DNA from: Muribaculaceae bacterium
GTDB taxonomy: Bacteria; Bacteroidota; Bacteroidia; Bacteroidales; Muribaculaceae
Direction of reading: 5' to 3'
DNA length: 64,000 nt
Assembly (NCBI GenBank): GCA_017451225.1
Contig: JAFSPZ010000068.1
Span: 1-64,000 of the forward strand
Under the pieces are notes generated by a model, which saw only the letters and a list, made by a program, of their open reading frames with translations, had not been told where the DNA came from and made no database searches. Made by a program: the position numbers and the translations under genes. This document shows positions 49,599 through 61,500 of the stretch, one piece after another. Positions within the stretch are counted from its first letter, which is position 1. Every line of letters starts with the position of its first letter.

Positions 49599-50737
49599 TG
49601 ATAAAGAAAGTTTTATTGATGACGCTGGTGATGGCTACTGCCATTGCCACAAGTGCAGCCGATGTCGATCAAGTGCTCAAAGACCTGAAGGCACGAATCG
49701 CACCCGATAAGCGTGTCGCCGTTTGGGACGTCAAAACATCTACAAATGGAGATGCCACAGTTATTGAGGGCACCGTGGGTTATCAAGAACAAAAAGATGC
49801 GATTTCTAAAGAACTTGATAAAACTGGCATTAAATATCAGAATAACGTTAAGGTGCTGGCAAGTGGAATGGAGCGCTCTAAACAATGGGCTATTATCAAG
49901 CTTTCAATTGCCACGCTCAGAGGAGAACCCAAGCATTCGGCCGAGATTGACACCCAAGGCACAATGGGCATGCCATTGAGGGTGCTTGAGAAAGCGGGCG
50001 AATGGTATCGTGTGCAATGTCCCGATGGATACATTTCTTATATACCTGAGAGTTCAATAATTTTTCTCTCTAAAGAGCAGCTCAATGTATGGAATAACGA
50101 ATTTCGTTATATTGTCACAGTCTATGACGACCGTCTTGTGACTCAACCCGAGGGCGATGAGACTGTGAGCGATTTGGTCATGGGCGATATACTCAAAGCT
50201 GAAGAGTTCAGAAACGGATGGGTGCTTCTTTCTACACCCGACGGTCGCAAAGGATGGGTGAAACATTCCAGCGTGGAGTATTTCGACAATTGGGTTAAGC
50301 AAAATTTAGATTTAGACAAGATTGAGAAAACCGCCCGTCGCATGATGGGGTCGGGATATTTGTGGGGAGGTACTACGACAAAAGTCACTGATTGTTCGGG
50401 ACTTGTGAAGGTTTCCTATTTTTCTAACGGAATCATCCTTCAGCGCGATGCCTCTCAACAGGCATTGACAGGAAAGAAGATTGCCGATTGGCATGATGCC
50501 CAGCAGGGCGATTTGCTGTTCTTTGGCAATAGTACAACAGGACGGGTTACTCATGTGGGACTTTACTTGCGTGACGGTAAGTATATTCACTGTTCGGGTC
50601 AGGTTAAGATTAATGACTTGAACCCCGATGCTCCCGACTATCTCTATAGCCCACTGTCAATAAGCCGTGTCAACGGGCAAATTGGCACTAAGGGCATCAT
50701 CTATGTGCGAGATCACGATTGGTACTTCAATAAGTAA
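49598..50737 (+). CDS. exported NlpC/P60 family peptidase with SH3-like domains
   Basis: A 379-residue protein: signal peptide, an N-terminal domain to ~residue 95, two SH3-like segments (~105-160 and ~170-225), then an NlpC/P60 domain. The catalytic residues are Cys266 in TDCSGLVKVSYF, His319 in VTHVGLYL and His331 in YIHCSG. This layout matches gamma-D-glutamyl-L-diamino acid endopeptidases such as YkfC, which cut L-Ala-D-Glu off murein peptides. The dipeptide epimerase encoded next acts on exactly that product. Confidence 0.9.
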   Translation: MIKKVLLMTLVMATAIATSAADVDQVLKDLKARIAPDKRVAVWDVKTSTNGDATVIEGTVGYQEQKDAISKELDKTGIKYQNNVKVLASGMERSKQWAIIKLSIATLRGEPKHSAEIDTQGTMGMPLRVLEKAGEWYRVQCPDGYISYIPESSIIFLSKEQLNVWNNEFRYIVTVYDDRLVTQPEGDETVSDLVMGDILKAEEFRNGWVLLSTPDGRKGWVKHSSVEYFDNWVKQNLDLDKIEKTARRMMGSGYLWGGTTTKVTDCSGLVKVSYFSNGIILQRDASQQALTGKKIADWHDAQQGDLLFFGNSTTGRVTHVGLYLRDGKYIHCSGQVKINDLNPDAPDYLYSPLSISRVNGQIGTKGIIYVRDHDWYFNK

Positions 50738-50766
50738 TAAAAGATTAACTCTAAATAAATAATAAC

Positions 50767-51903
50767 ATGAATCGAAGAAAATTTCTTGTGGGAACTGGAC
50801 TGGGACTTATAGCTGCCTCGGCTCCCATTTCTATCTCCGCTAAGGGGAAAGCCACTAAAAAAGTGGCAAAGACTGGACGACTCAACCTTTCGTTCGAGCC
50901 TTATGAGTTAAAACTGCGCCATGCGTTTAACTTAGCGCGTTATAGTCGTACAACAACACCCGATGTGCAGGTGCAGCTGGAGTATGATGGCATCATAGGC
51001 TATGGCGAGGCTTCTATGCCTCCCTATCTGGGAGAGAGCGTTGAGAGCGTTACCAAGTTCTTGAGCAGCCTAGACCTGAGCCAGTTTAACGATCCGTTCA
51101 AGATTGAGGACATATTGACCTATGTCGACAATGTGGCTCCAAACAACCGCGCTGCTAAGGCAAGTGTCGATATTGCTCTTCACGACCTTTTGGGCAAGAT
51201 TATGGGTCAGCCATGGTATAAGATTTGGGGCTATAATCCCGACAAGACTCCAGTGACAAGCTTCACAATCGGTATCGACACCGAGGAGGTGGTTCGTCAA
51301 AAGGTGAAAGAGGCATCGCCCTATAAACTGCTGAAGGTAAAGATGGGTCTTGACAACGACCAGGAGACAGTAGAGGTCATCAAGAGTATGACCGATGTGC
51401 CCATCTGTGTCGACTGCAACCAGGGGTGGACAAATAAAGAGCATGCGCTTGAGATGTGCTATTGGCTCAAGGAGCGTGGCTGTATCTTTGTCGAGCAACC
51501 TTTCGACAAGACTATGATTGACGAGACAGCATGGTTGCGTGAGCGTTCGCCACTGCCCATCATTGCCGACGAAGCTTTCCAGCGTCTTCCAGATATCGTT
51601 AGATTCAAGGGCGTATACGATGGCATCAACATCAAGCTGATGAAGAGCACAGGCCTCTATGAGGCACACAAGATGGTGACTCTTGCTCGTGCCCTTGACA
51701 TGAAGGTGATGATTGGCTGTATGACCGAGACTTCATGTGCAGTCACTGCAGCGGCTAATCTCTCGCCAGTAGTTGACTATGCCGACCTCGACGGCAATCT
51801 GCTTATTGCTAACGACCGCTTCGATGGAATGACCGTTGAAAACGGTAAAATCACTCTCCACGACATTCCAGGCATCGGTATCAAACCCATTAAAGGGAAA
51901 TAA
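50767..51903 (+). CDS. dipeptide epimerase (L-Ala-D/L-Glu type) with a twin-arginine-like leader
   Basis: A 378-residue enolase-superfamily enzyme. The muconate-lactonising/epimerase barrel shows KVKMGLDND (catalytic Lys), DCNQGW, EQPFDK and ADEAF (three metal ligands), and NIKLMKSTGLYEA (second Lys); DLDGNLL fits dipeptide epimerases. It would convert L-Ala-D-Glu to L-Ala-L-Glu in murein recycling. Unlike the cytosolic E. coli YcjG it begins with NRRKFLVGTGLGLIAASAPI, a twin-arginine-like signal, so it is probably exported folded. It follows the NlpC/P60 gene by 29 nt. Confidence 0.88.
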   Translation: MNRRKFLVGTGLGLIAASAPISISAKGKATKKVAKTGRLNLSFEPYELKLRHAFNLARYSRTTTPDVQVQLEYDGIIGYGEASMPPYLGESVESVTKFLSSLDLSQFNDPFKIEDILTYVDNVAPNNRAAKASVDIALHDLLGKIMGQPWYKIWGYNPDKTPVTSFTIGIDTEEVVRQKVKEASPYKLLKVKMGLDNDQETVEVIKSMTDVPICVDCNQGWTNKEHALEMCYWLKERGCIFVEQPFDKTMIDETAWLRERSPLPIIADEAFQRLPDIVRFKGVYDGINIKLMKSTGLYEAHKMVTLARALDMKVMIGCMTETSCAVTAAANLSPVVDYADLDGNLLIANDRFDGMTVENGKITLHDIPGIGIKPIKGK

Positions 51904-51921
51904 ATGCTAGATGTAATAGAT

Positions 51922-51962
51922 AATGCCCTCAGGAGATTCTTGACTCTTGAGGGCATTTTTTG
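51922..51962 (+). terminator. terminator after the epimerase gene
   Basis: AATGCCCTCA (51922-51931) and TGAGGGCATT (51948-51957) pair perfectly and run into TTTTT. It also lies just beyond the end of the convergent feoB gene. Confidence 0.85.
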
Positions 51963-51976
51963 TCTTGTTTATATAT

Positions 51977-54505
51977 TTATATCAATGACCCAATTTGGAA
52001 GACTAGTGCTGAGACAATCCAGGCGACGGCTGTAGTGTAGAGAGCGGCGAAGAGCGCCCATTTCCAGCTGCCTGTCTCGCCCTTGATGGCGGCAATTGTA
52101 GCTATGCACGGGAAGTAGAGTAGCACGAAGAGCAGAAAACTGAAAGCTGCAAGGGGTGTGATGCCGTCGGCAGTCATCTTGGCGTTGAGTGAACTGTATT
52201 TCACTGTATCGTCGCTCACAGTCTCATCATCGGCAAAACTATCGTCGTTGCTGTAGATGACGCCCAAGGTTGATGCCACAATCTCTTTGGCGCCAACGCC
52301 GGCAATAAGGCCCACGTCAAGCTTCCAGTCAAAGCCGTTGGGCGTAAACACCGGTTCGATTGTCTTGCCAATCATTCCCAGGTAGCTGTGCTCCTGCTGC
52401 TCCTGACTTGAGCCATAGGCGTCATGGTTGGGGTAGTAGCCCAGGAACCACACGATTATTGAAGCAACGAGGATGATACCTCCCATCTTTTTGAGATACT
52501 GTTTGCCTTTCGACCAGGTGTGACGCCAGATGGCTTTACCGGTAGGGAAACGATAGGGAGGTAGTTCCATTACAAACGGCGTGTCGTCGTTCTTGATGAG
52601 GAAGCGCTTGAGCACACGGCTCATGATGATTGCCACCACTATGCCAATTGCATAGAGCGATAGCATAATCACACTTTGGTAGCTGGCGAAGAATGCTCCA
52701 ATTATCATGATGTAAATGGGCAGTCGCGCCGAGCAGCTCATGAATGGTAGCACTAGCATGGTGATGAGGCGGCTGTTGCGGCTCTCGATGGTGCGTGTTG
52801 CCATTATTGCCGGCACATTGCAACCAAAACCCATAATCATGGGGATGAACGACTTGCCATGAAGCCCCATGCCGTGCATGAGTTTGTCCATAATGAATGC
52901 TGCTCGCGCCATGTAGCCCGAGTCCTCCATGATAGAGATAAAGAAGTAGAGAATGAGGATTTGAGGCAGGAAAACTATTACCGAACCCACACCGCCAATG
53001 ATGCCGTCGGCAACCATAGCCTTGAGCGGACCCTGGGGCAGGTGGATTTCGGCCAATCCTTTAAGCCATTCTACTCCAGCGTCAATCCAGTCCATGGGAT
53101 ATTGTCCCGCGGTGAAGGTTACCCAGAACATGAGCCATAGGAATGCGAAAAACAGAGGAAATCCTAGCCATCGGTTGGTGACAATGTTGTCAAGCAACTT
53201 TGTGATTTGGTGGGCGTCGGGATTGTTTCCTTCGATATAGCTCTCCTTAAGTGCGCCATTGATAAAGCCATACTTGGCATTCATTATGGCGTTCTCGCTA
53301 TCCTCGTTGGTGTTTTGCTTTATGCGTTTGGCTTGTTCGTCACGAATGGCGATTATTTCCTTGCCGTTGGGCAGGTCTAATGCTGTTTTCTCAGCATCAC
53401 TGTCATTTTCCATGAGTTTGATGGCAAGGTAGCGCAGTGAGTAGCGGTGACGGATTTGTGAGTTTTTCTCAAGTTCAGTTTTTACCTTGGTGATTGCATC
53501 CTCCAAATCGTTGCCGTGGTTGATGTGGATGTGGCGGAACACATTGTTCTTCACCTTGTCGCCAGTGGCGAAATCCTCTTCATGCTCAATGTCTTGGCTA
53601 TACTCGTTGTGCCAGTCTTGAATTTCGGCAGCAATCTCTGGGTTGATGTTTCCCTGCTGGTCGATATAGTCTACTCCCTCATAGAGGTTGATGATGATGT
53701 GAAAAAGCAGGTCAACTCCCTTGCCTGTCTTGAACACAGTGGGAATCATGGGCACTCCAAACAACTGTCCCAGCTTGCTGCAGTCGAGCTTGTCGCCCTT
53801 GCGTTCTAGGTCGTCATACATGTTGAGGGCGCACACCATGCGCAGGTCCATGTCGATGAGCTGTGTAGTGAGATACAGGTTTCGCTCAAGGTTGCTCGAG
53901 TCAATGACATTGATGACGACATCGGGGGTCTTCTCAATTATTTGTTTGCGCACATAGAGCTCCTCGGGGCTGTAGGCTGTGAGGGAGTAGGTGCCAGGCA
54001 GATCCACAAGATTGAAAGTGTATCCTTCAAAATGGCAGGAGCCTTCCTTGGCATCGACGGTCACGCCGCTGTAGTTTCCCACATGCTCGGTAGCACCGCT
54101 GGCAAAGTTGAAAAGTGAAGTTTTGCCGCAGTTGGGATTTCCCACCAGGGCCACGTTGATGGTGCGTCGTTTCTTGGTCGCCAGGTCCTTGAGGTTGTAA
54201 CTGGCTTGTTCAACCTCGACCACTTCGCTACCGCTTGACTTTATCACTTCGTCTGGCTTGCTAGCCATCGCAGCGGCCTCTTCCTCGCTCACCACTTCAA
54301 TCATTGCGGCCTCATCGTGCCTGAGCGAGAGTTCATAGCCCATGATTTTATATTTTACCGGGTCTTGCAGTGGCGCGTTGAGGATGGACTCTACGGTCTT
54401 TCCCTTGATGAAGCCCATCTCGATTATGCGTTTGCGAAATCCGCCGTGACCCATAACCTTGACAACGACACCTTTTTCTCCGGTTTTTAGCTCTGAAAGT
54501 AACAT
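51977..54505 (-). CDS. feoB: ferrous iron transporter FeoA-FeoB fusion
   Basis: An 842-residue fusion. Residues ~1-75 are a FeoA SH3-like domain (LKTGEKGVVVKVMGHGGFRKRIIEMGF in two parts); the FeoB G domain follows (G1 GNPNCGKTS at 122-130, DLPGTYSL as G3, NMYDD as G4), a helical spacer to ~430, and a membrane domain with two Gate-like repeats (ILILYFFISIMEDSGYMARAAF and VGAKEIVASTLGVIYS). It imports Fe2+ across the inner membrane. The FeoA-FeoB single-gene form is usual in Bacteroidota. Divergent from ruvA. Confidence 0.96.
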   Translation of the reverse strand: MLLSELKTGEKGVVVKVMGHGGFRKRIIEMGFIKGKTVESILNAPLQDPVKYKIMGYELSLRHDEAAMIEVVSEEEAAAMASKPDEVIKSSGSEVVEVEQASYNLKDLATKKRRTINVALVGNPNCGKTSLFNFASGATEHVGNYSGVTVDAKEGSCHFEGYTFNLVDLPGTYSLTAYSPEELYVRKQIIEKTPDVVINVIDSSNLERNLYLTTQLIDMDLRMVCALNMYDDLERKGDKLDCSKLGQLFGVPMIPTVFKTGKGVDLLFHIIINLYEGVDYIDQQGNINPEIAAEIQDWHNEYSQDIEHEEDFATGDKVKNNVFRHIHINHGNDLEDAITKVKTELEKNSQIRHRYSLRYLAIKLMENDSDAEKTALDLPNGKEIIAIRDEQAKRIKQNTNEDSENAIMNAKYGFINGALKESYIEGNNPDAHQITKLLDNIVTNRWLGFPLFFAFLWLMFWVTFTAGQYPMDWIDAGVEWLKGLAEIHLPQGPLKAMVADGIIGGVGSVIVFLPQILILYFFISIMEDSGYMARAAFIMDKLMHGMGLHGKSFIPMIMGFGCNVPAIMATRTIESRNSRLITMLVLPFMSCSARLPIYIMIIGAFFASYQSVIMLSLYAIGIVVAIIMSRVLKRFLIKNDDTPFVMELPPYRFPTGKAIWRHTWSKGKQYLKKMGGIILVASIIVWFLGYYPNHDAYGSSQEQQEHSYLGMIGKTIEPVFTPNGFDWKLDVGLIAGVGAKEIVASTLGVIYSNDDSFADDETVSDDTVKYSSLNAKMTADGITPLAAFSFLLFVLLYFPCIATIAAIKGETGSWKWALFAALYTTAVAWIVSALVFQIGSLI

Positions 54506-54534
54506 ACTTTTTTGTACTTATTATTATTTCGGTG

Positions 54535-54566
54535 CAAAATTACTGGTTTTAATAGACGTATGCAAT
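54535..54566 (-). promoter_or_regulatory. probable promoter of feoAB
   Basis: On the minus strand TAATTTTG (54542-54535) with ATTG (54566-54563) 20 nt upstream, a 3/4 match to TTTG. The rest of the 371 bp gap to ruvA is AT-rich; I see no Fur box I can defend and no other gene. Confidence 0.5.
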
Positions 54567-54824
54567 CACCAATAGTTAGTATTTATAATTTATATATAAC
54601 TTATTATAGTGAGATAATGTTACTAGTGCAATTTTATTAAATGACTTGTAATTAAATTGTTAAGGGATATTGCGATTTAATTGGGATGGCTTAAATTAGT
54701 CCTTTAATAATGTTGTCATAAATGATTGATTATAAAAGTATTGTCAATTTTGTTTGTTTATTTGTTGAGATGTGACGTTCCATGTTGGTTTTAATTGTTT
54801 TTTACTCTTGCTTGAAGTTTATTT

Positions 54825-54856
54825 TTTGCTTGTTTTTGAAAAATGAATTAATTTTG
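54825..54856 (+). promoter_or_regulatory. promoter of ruvA
   Basis: TTTG (54825-54828), 20 nt spacer, TAATTTTG (54849-54856): exact consensus, 20 nt before the start codon at 54877. Confidence 0.75.
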
Positions 54857-54876
54857 TGGTTTTAATAATAATTAAT

Positions 54877-55467
54877 ATGTACGATTATATAAGTGGAAAA
54901 ATATCGGAGCTTAATCCTGCTTTTGTGGTGATTGATAATCATGGCTTAGGTTACATGATTAATATTTCATTAACAACCTATAATGAGGTATCGAAATTTG
55001 CTAAAGACGATACTGCTAAACTTTATGTTTTTGAAGCTATTAGAGAAGATGCACATGTGCTTTTCGGCTTTGCTTCAAAGCATGAGCGCGAATTGTTCTT
55101 GATGCTTATCAGCGTGAGTGGTGTGGGTCCAAACACTGCCCGTATGATACTCTCATCATTGTCGCCCAGCGACCTTGAGCAATGCATCGCCAGCGGCAAT
55201 GTGGGAATGTTGAAATCAGTGAAAGGAATTGGTGGAAAAACTGCACAAAGAATATTAGTTGACCTTAAGGATAAAATAAAAGTGGCATCCGATACGTTAT
55301 TAGATAGTAATAGCGCCCCGAGTGCACTCTACGACGAGGCACTGGCCGCGCTGGTGATGCTTGGCTTCACCCAACAAATGTCGCAAAAGGCCCTCAAGAA
55401 GCTCTTCAAGGAGAATCCAGCTATCACAGTGGAAGAGGCTATCAAGAAGGCGCTGAAGATGATGTAG
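54877..55467 (+). CDS. ruvA: Holliday junction branch migration protein RuvA
   Basis: About 196 residues from the ATG at 54877 (MYDYISGKI); the start 7 codons upstream adds an atypical tail. Domain I is an OB fold, domain II holds two helix-hairpin-helix motifs (LISVSGVGPNTARMIL and LKSVKGIGGKTAQRIL), and domain III is the C-terminal helical bundle that contacts RuvB. It binds four-way junctions as a tetramer. Directly upstream of sprA (58 nt), an arrangement common in Bacteroidota. Confidence 0.96.
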   Translation: MYDYISGKISELNPAFVVIDNHGLGYMINISLTTYNEVSKFAKDDTAKLYVFEAIREDAHVLFGFASKHERELFLMLISVSGVGPNTARMILSSLSPSDLEQCIASGNVGMLKSVKGIGGKTAQRILVDLKDKIKVASDTLLDSNSAPSALYDEALAALVMLGFTQQMSQKALKKLFKENPAITVEEAIKKALKMM

Positions 55468-55525
55468 TTACATCGTGCGACAACGGGTGTGTGAGAGCCC
55501 ACCAATGAGATAATAATTGTTGACG

Positions 55526-58500
55526 ATGAATTTTTTTGATTCAGGAAATAGTAAAAAAACATTGACAACATTGCTGCTGAGCGTTATAATAAGCGTTGTG
55601 GCGGCCATGCCTACGCATGCACAATACAACAATTCCACACTCACGCCTCCTCCTCCTGTTCCCGACAAAAGTGCGGTGGATAAAGATAAAAAGAAGGACA
55701 ACCCCAGAATGCGCTACAATGTGCATCCCACAGTTCCTGAGAACTATGACGACTTGCGTGAGGGTGAATATGCTGCCGACTTAAAGACTCCAGGCAATAT
55801 CAAGACCGAAGCCGAATATGACTACGAAACAGGTTGTTACATTATCCATACCAAGGTGGGTGACTATGACATTGTAACTCCATTCATCCTCACGGCCGAC
55901 GAATACAACAATCTCACCCTGCGTGAGTCGATGATGCAGTATTACCGCCAGAAGAATGCCGAAACTGCCGAGGAAAAGAAGAAGAATCCTTTCAATTTCC
56001 TGGATATGCAGTTCGGCCTTGGTCCTCTTGAGAAAGTATTTGGACCTGGTGGTGTTCAGCTCAAGACCCAGGGCTCGGTTCAGATTAAGATGGGTGTCAA
56101 GACCAACAAGACCGACAACCCTGCCTTGTCGCTCACGGCAAAACGTAAAACCTATTTCGATTTTGACCAGAAGATTCAAGCCACAATACAGGCATCGGTA
56201 GGTGATAAGATGAAATTCAACATGACCTACAACACTGATGCGACTTTTGAATTTGACAACAAGAATCTCAAACTTGCCTATGAGGGAAAAGAAGACGAGA
56301 TAATCAAGAATATTGAGGCTGGTAATGTGAGCATGACAACAGGTTCATCACTCATCAGAGGTGGCTCGGCGCTTTTTGGTGTAAAAACAAAGTTGCAGTT
56401 TGGCCGACTGACGGCAACAGCTCTTGTGTCGCAGCAGAACTCTGAATCACAGACGGTGAACACCCGTGGCGGTGCTCAAACTACCGAATTCTATATTACA
56501 GCCGACAAGTATGACCAAAACCGCCACTTCTTCTTGTCGCATTTCTTCCGTGACAACTACGACACGTGGACTTCAAAGCTCCCGTTGGTGTCGAGTGGTA
56601 TAAACATCACGAGAATAGAGGTCTGGGTGACCAATAAGCGCGGCAATTTCAACGAATCGCGCAATATCATGGCATTTATGGATGCCGGAGAGAGTCAGCA
56701 CATTGGCAATAGTCATTGGACTCCGACAACCAGTTCTCCTAACCCCACCAACACATCAAACACCCTGCTTGATGAGATAAAAAACAATTATCCCGAAGCT
56801 CGATTCATCAGCCAGGCATCAACAGCACTAGCGCCTCTGTCGGCCTATGATTTTGAAGGCGGAAAGGACTATGAGAAGATAGAGAGCGCGCGACTGCTCT
56901 CGGCTAGTGAATACAGGCTCAACTCCACTCTTGGATATATTTCGCTCAATACAGCCTTGGCCAGTGATGAAGTGCTTGCGGTTGCCTATCAGTACACCTA
57001 TATGGGAAAGACCTACCAGGTGGGCGAGTTTGCCAGCGATATAGCGTCGACCGAGCAGTCGATATATGTAAAAATGCTTAAATCGACGACTATCAACACA
57101 AAGGTTCCCATGTGGGATCTGATGATGAAGAATATCTATTCGCTTGGTGCCTATCAGGTGCAACAGTCCAATTTCAGGCTGAACATTAAGTACTTGAACG
57201 ATACCACTGGTATAGAAATGCCATATATCAGCGAAGGTAACATTGCTGGAGAGCAGCTGCTCCGGGTCATGAACCTTGACCGCTTGGATGCCAGCGGCAA
57301 TTACAATAGCGACGGCCGCTTTGACTTTATTGACGGTTATACTATTACAACTTCGGGTGGCAAAGTGATATTCCCAGTAGTTGAGCCTTTCGGTTCACAC
57401 TTGCGCATGAAGATTGGTAACGATGCAATTGCCGATAAATATGTGTATCAAGAGTTATATACTATGCAACTCACCGATGCGCAACAAGTCCAAGACAAGA
57501 ACAAATTTGTACTGCAAGGAGAGTACCAGTCTACCAACAAAAACACCATCAGCCTCAATGCCACCAATGTGCCTCGAGGATCGGTGGTGGTAACTGCTGG
57601 TGGTGTCACCCTCACCGAGAATAGCGACTATACCGTTGACTACACAATGGGTACGGTGACAATTACTAACCAAAGTATTATCGATGCCGGAACCAACATC
57701 AGCGTGTCGCTGGAGAACCAGTCTACTTTCAGCACTCAGCGCAAGACCCTCTTGGGACTTGACCTTGATTATGCTTTCAACGATAATTTCCACATTGGTG
57801 GAACCGTGATGCATTATGGTGAGAAGAATATTACCGAGAAAGTTGCGATTGGTAATGAGATAGTGAACAACACAATTTGGGGAGCCAGAGTTTCTTATAA
57901 ATCAAATTTCATGTGGCTCACCAATCTGTTGAACAAGATACCAACCGTCAATGCGACGGCGCCTTCGCAGGTTAACATTAACGGTGAGTTTGCCCAGCTC
58001 TTGCCGCACCAGTCACGCACTGGTTCTAACGCTGGTAGCTCCTATATCGACGACTTCGAGTCAACACAGATAGGTATCGACTTGCGTTCACCTTATTCGT
58101 GGTTCTTGGCGTCGACTCCTTATGATAATGCCAACGATGCTCTCTTCCCCGAGGCTGCTTTGTCCAACGATGTCGGCTATGGCAAGAACCGTTCGCTCCT
58201 GGCTTGGTACTATATCGACCGCCTGTTCACTCAGCGCAATTCATCTTATGTGCCAGGTTATATTAAGAATGACCTTGACCAACTATCAAATCCATATGTC
58301 CGCGAGATACCTTATACCGAGGTGTTCCCAGGACGTGAGCTAAACTACGGAGAGTCGTCAACAATTCAAACCCTCAACCTGTCGTTCTATCCCAAAGAGC
58401 GTGGTCCTTACAACCTTGATGCCGAGAACCTCGACGCCAATGGCAACCTTCTCAATCCCGAGAAGCGATGGGGTGGTATCATGCGCAAGATTGAGAATAC

Positions 58501-61500
58501 CGATTTTGTGACAAACAATGTTGAGTACATCAAGTTCTGGTTGCTTGACCCATTCCTAGACGAAACCAATCCCAATCTTGAGGGTGGCGACTTCTATATC
58601 AACCTTGGCGAAATAAGTGAGGATATCCTAAAGGATGGTCTCAAGAGCTATGAGAACGGTCTGCCTTACCTTGACACCGATACTGAGCCCGTTAACGAGA
58701 CCAATTGGGGTAGGATTTCCAGTAAATCATCGTTGACCTATGCTTTTGAGACAGCTACGGGCTCACGCATCAAGCAAGATGTGGGACTCAATGGTCTGAG
58801 CACTGCCGATGAGCATACTTACCCCTCTTATCAAGAATATGTAAGCAAGCTACGTAACGTGCTGCCAGCCGAGACATTGGCACAGATGGAAAACGACCAA
58901 TTCTCGCCACTCAACGACCCTGCAGGCGATAATTATCACTTCTATCGTGGCTACGACTATGATGAGCAAAAGCTTTCGATTCTCGAAAGATACAAGCATT
59001 ACAATGGCACCGAGGGCAACTCTCTTGCCCAAGAGGATGCCAGCGACGGCATGTACCAGAGTGCCCGTAGTGTGCCTGATGTTGAGGATATTAACCAGGA
59101 TAATACTCTAAACGAGTATGAGCGTTATTTCCAATATAAGGTGTCGATTCGTCCTGAGGACCTTCAGGTAGGCAAGAATTTCATTATCGACAAGCAGGAG
59201 TCGGTTCAACGCACGCGCAACGGTAAAGATCAGCATGTGACTTGGTATCAGTTCTGCATTCCCATCAAGAGCTATGATAAAGTTGTGGGCTCAATTAACG
59301 ATTTCTCGTCGATTAGGTTCATGCGCATGTTCCTTACTAATTTTAAGGAGACAACTCACTTGAGGTTTGCTTCACTTGAACTTGTGAGAGGTGAGTGGCG
59401 CAATTATGATTACAATCTTAACAACCGCAGCGATGCTCCTGGAAGTGGAACTCTTGACGTCAACACTGTGAATATTGAGGAGAATGCTGCACGTGAGCCT
59501 GTGAATTATGTGCTTCCTCCTGGCGTTTCACGAATCGTAGATTCGGGACAATCACAAATTACCCAGCTCAACGAGCAGTCAATGCAGATGAAAGTTGAAG
59601 GCTTGGAGGCAGGTGATGCACGTGGTGTGTACCGCAACACTAATCTTGACCTGCGCATTTATAAGCGTCTGCAGATGTTTGTTCACCACGAGGCATTAAT
59701 CAACGATGCCACCAACCTCAAGAATGGCGATATCTCGTTCTTCGTTCGACTGGGTTCGGATGTCAAGAACAACTATTATGAGTATGAGATTCCACTCAAG
59801 GTTACTCCTCCAGGAAGATACAGCACTAACAGCACGGCCGATAGGCTTGCGGTTTGGCCCCAAGAGAACATGCTTGACCTTGACCTAGATGTGCTCACCG
59901 CAGTCAAGAAAAACCGAAATGCTGAGAAAATGGCAGGCAACCCCGATGTGGCTTATACCCAGCGTTATCAGGAGCAAGATCCTAACAATCCTCGAAACCA
60001 TGTCTATGTTATGGGTAATCCATCATTGAGCAAGGTGAGGGTTATGCTCATAGGTGTAAGAAACAACACTGCCGGTACGACTAAAGACTTCGTGATATGG
60101 GTTGATGAGCTCAGAGTTACCGACTTCGACAGCGAGGGTGGTTGGGCTGCAAAAGCCAGTATGAGTCTGAACCTCAGTGATATTGGTGTCGTAAATGTGG
60201 GGTGGCACAAAGAGACTAGTGGATTTGGCTCGGTAGACCAGAGCATGAGTCAGCGCCGACTCGACAACTATGACCAGTATAACGTTGCCGTTCAGGCCGA
60301 TTTGGGACGTTTCATCCCTGAGAAGGTAAAACTTCATGCTCCAATTTACTATTCTTACAGTAATGAGAAGGTTACACCTAAATATAATCCTCTTGACGAA
60401 GACATTTTGCTTAAAGACGCTCTCGATGCTTGTGCAACCGATGAGCAGAAAGACTCTATCAAGTCCTATGCAGTGAGTGAGACCACTGTAAAGAACTTCT
60501 CTATTTCGGGCTTGAAATTTGATGTGAAGAGTAAGAATCCAATGCCTTGGGATCCTGCCAACTTTACATTCAATTATTCATTCAACAAGACCCACAAGAC
60601 CAATCCAGATTATGTGTATGAGAACACCAACGACTATCGTGGTAGCATGCAATATGCCTGGACTCCGTATATCAAGCCATTCAAACCGCTTGAAAAAGCA
60701 ATTGATGCCAAGAACAAGAAGTTTAAATTCTTCCGTGAGTGGGAATTCAGGTGGCTGCCTAATTCGTTGGCATTCAGTACTAACATCTCAAGGTATTACT
60801 ATGAGCAGCAAACCCGCAACGAAACCGATGTTGATGTGGTGCTGCCGGTTTCGGTGAGCAAGAACTTCTTGTGGGATAGGCAGTTTGCTCTGTCTTGGAA
60901 CTTCACTAAGTCGCTCAATTTGTCGTTCAATAGTCAGACGACAGCTCACATTATGGAGCCTATTGGACAAGTGAACAAAAAACTCTTCCCCGATGAGTAT
61001 CGTGACTGGCGTGATAGCGTGATGCGAAGTATCAAGGATTTGGGTACTCCATGGGCCTATAATCAGACATTTACAGCTTCTTACAAGGCGCCGTTCAGTG
61101 CTATACCTATCCTGAGCTTTATTACAGCTAATGCTACCTATAATGCTACCTATCGTTGGGACCGTGGTACTGTAATTGGCGATATGTTCTCAGGTAATAG
61201 CATTGCCAACCAGTCGTCATTCACGGTTGATACCCGTTTGAACATGGAAACGCTTTATGGCAAGATTCCTTATTTGAGCGATGTGAACAAGCGTTTTGCA
61301 TCAACGGGAGGCAGCTCGGGCAATGATAAAGGCAAGGGTAAGAATACGCCCAAGAAGGCGAAAAAATTTGACCGCACATTCCAGCTCAGCGCCGATACCA
61401 CCACAATGGTGAAACACAACATGAATGTGAAGAAGGTGAGAGTGACAGCCACCACAGTCGACGGCAAGCGTTATCCCATCAAGTTTAATATTAAGGATAA

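Noticed and set aside
54543..54824. Fur box or riboswitch in the feoAB-ruvA gap
   Set aside because: The gap is AT-rich with many partial palindromes by chance; no site stood out well enough to defend.
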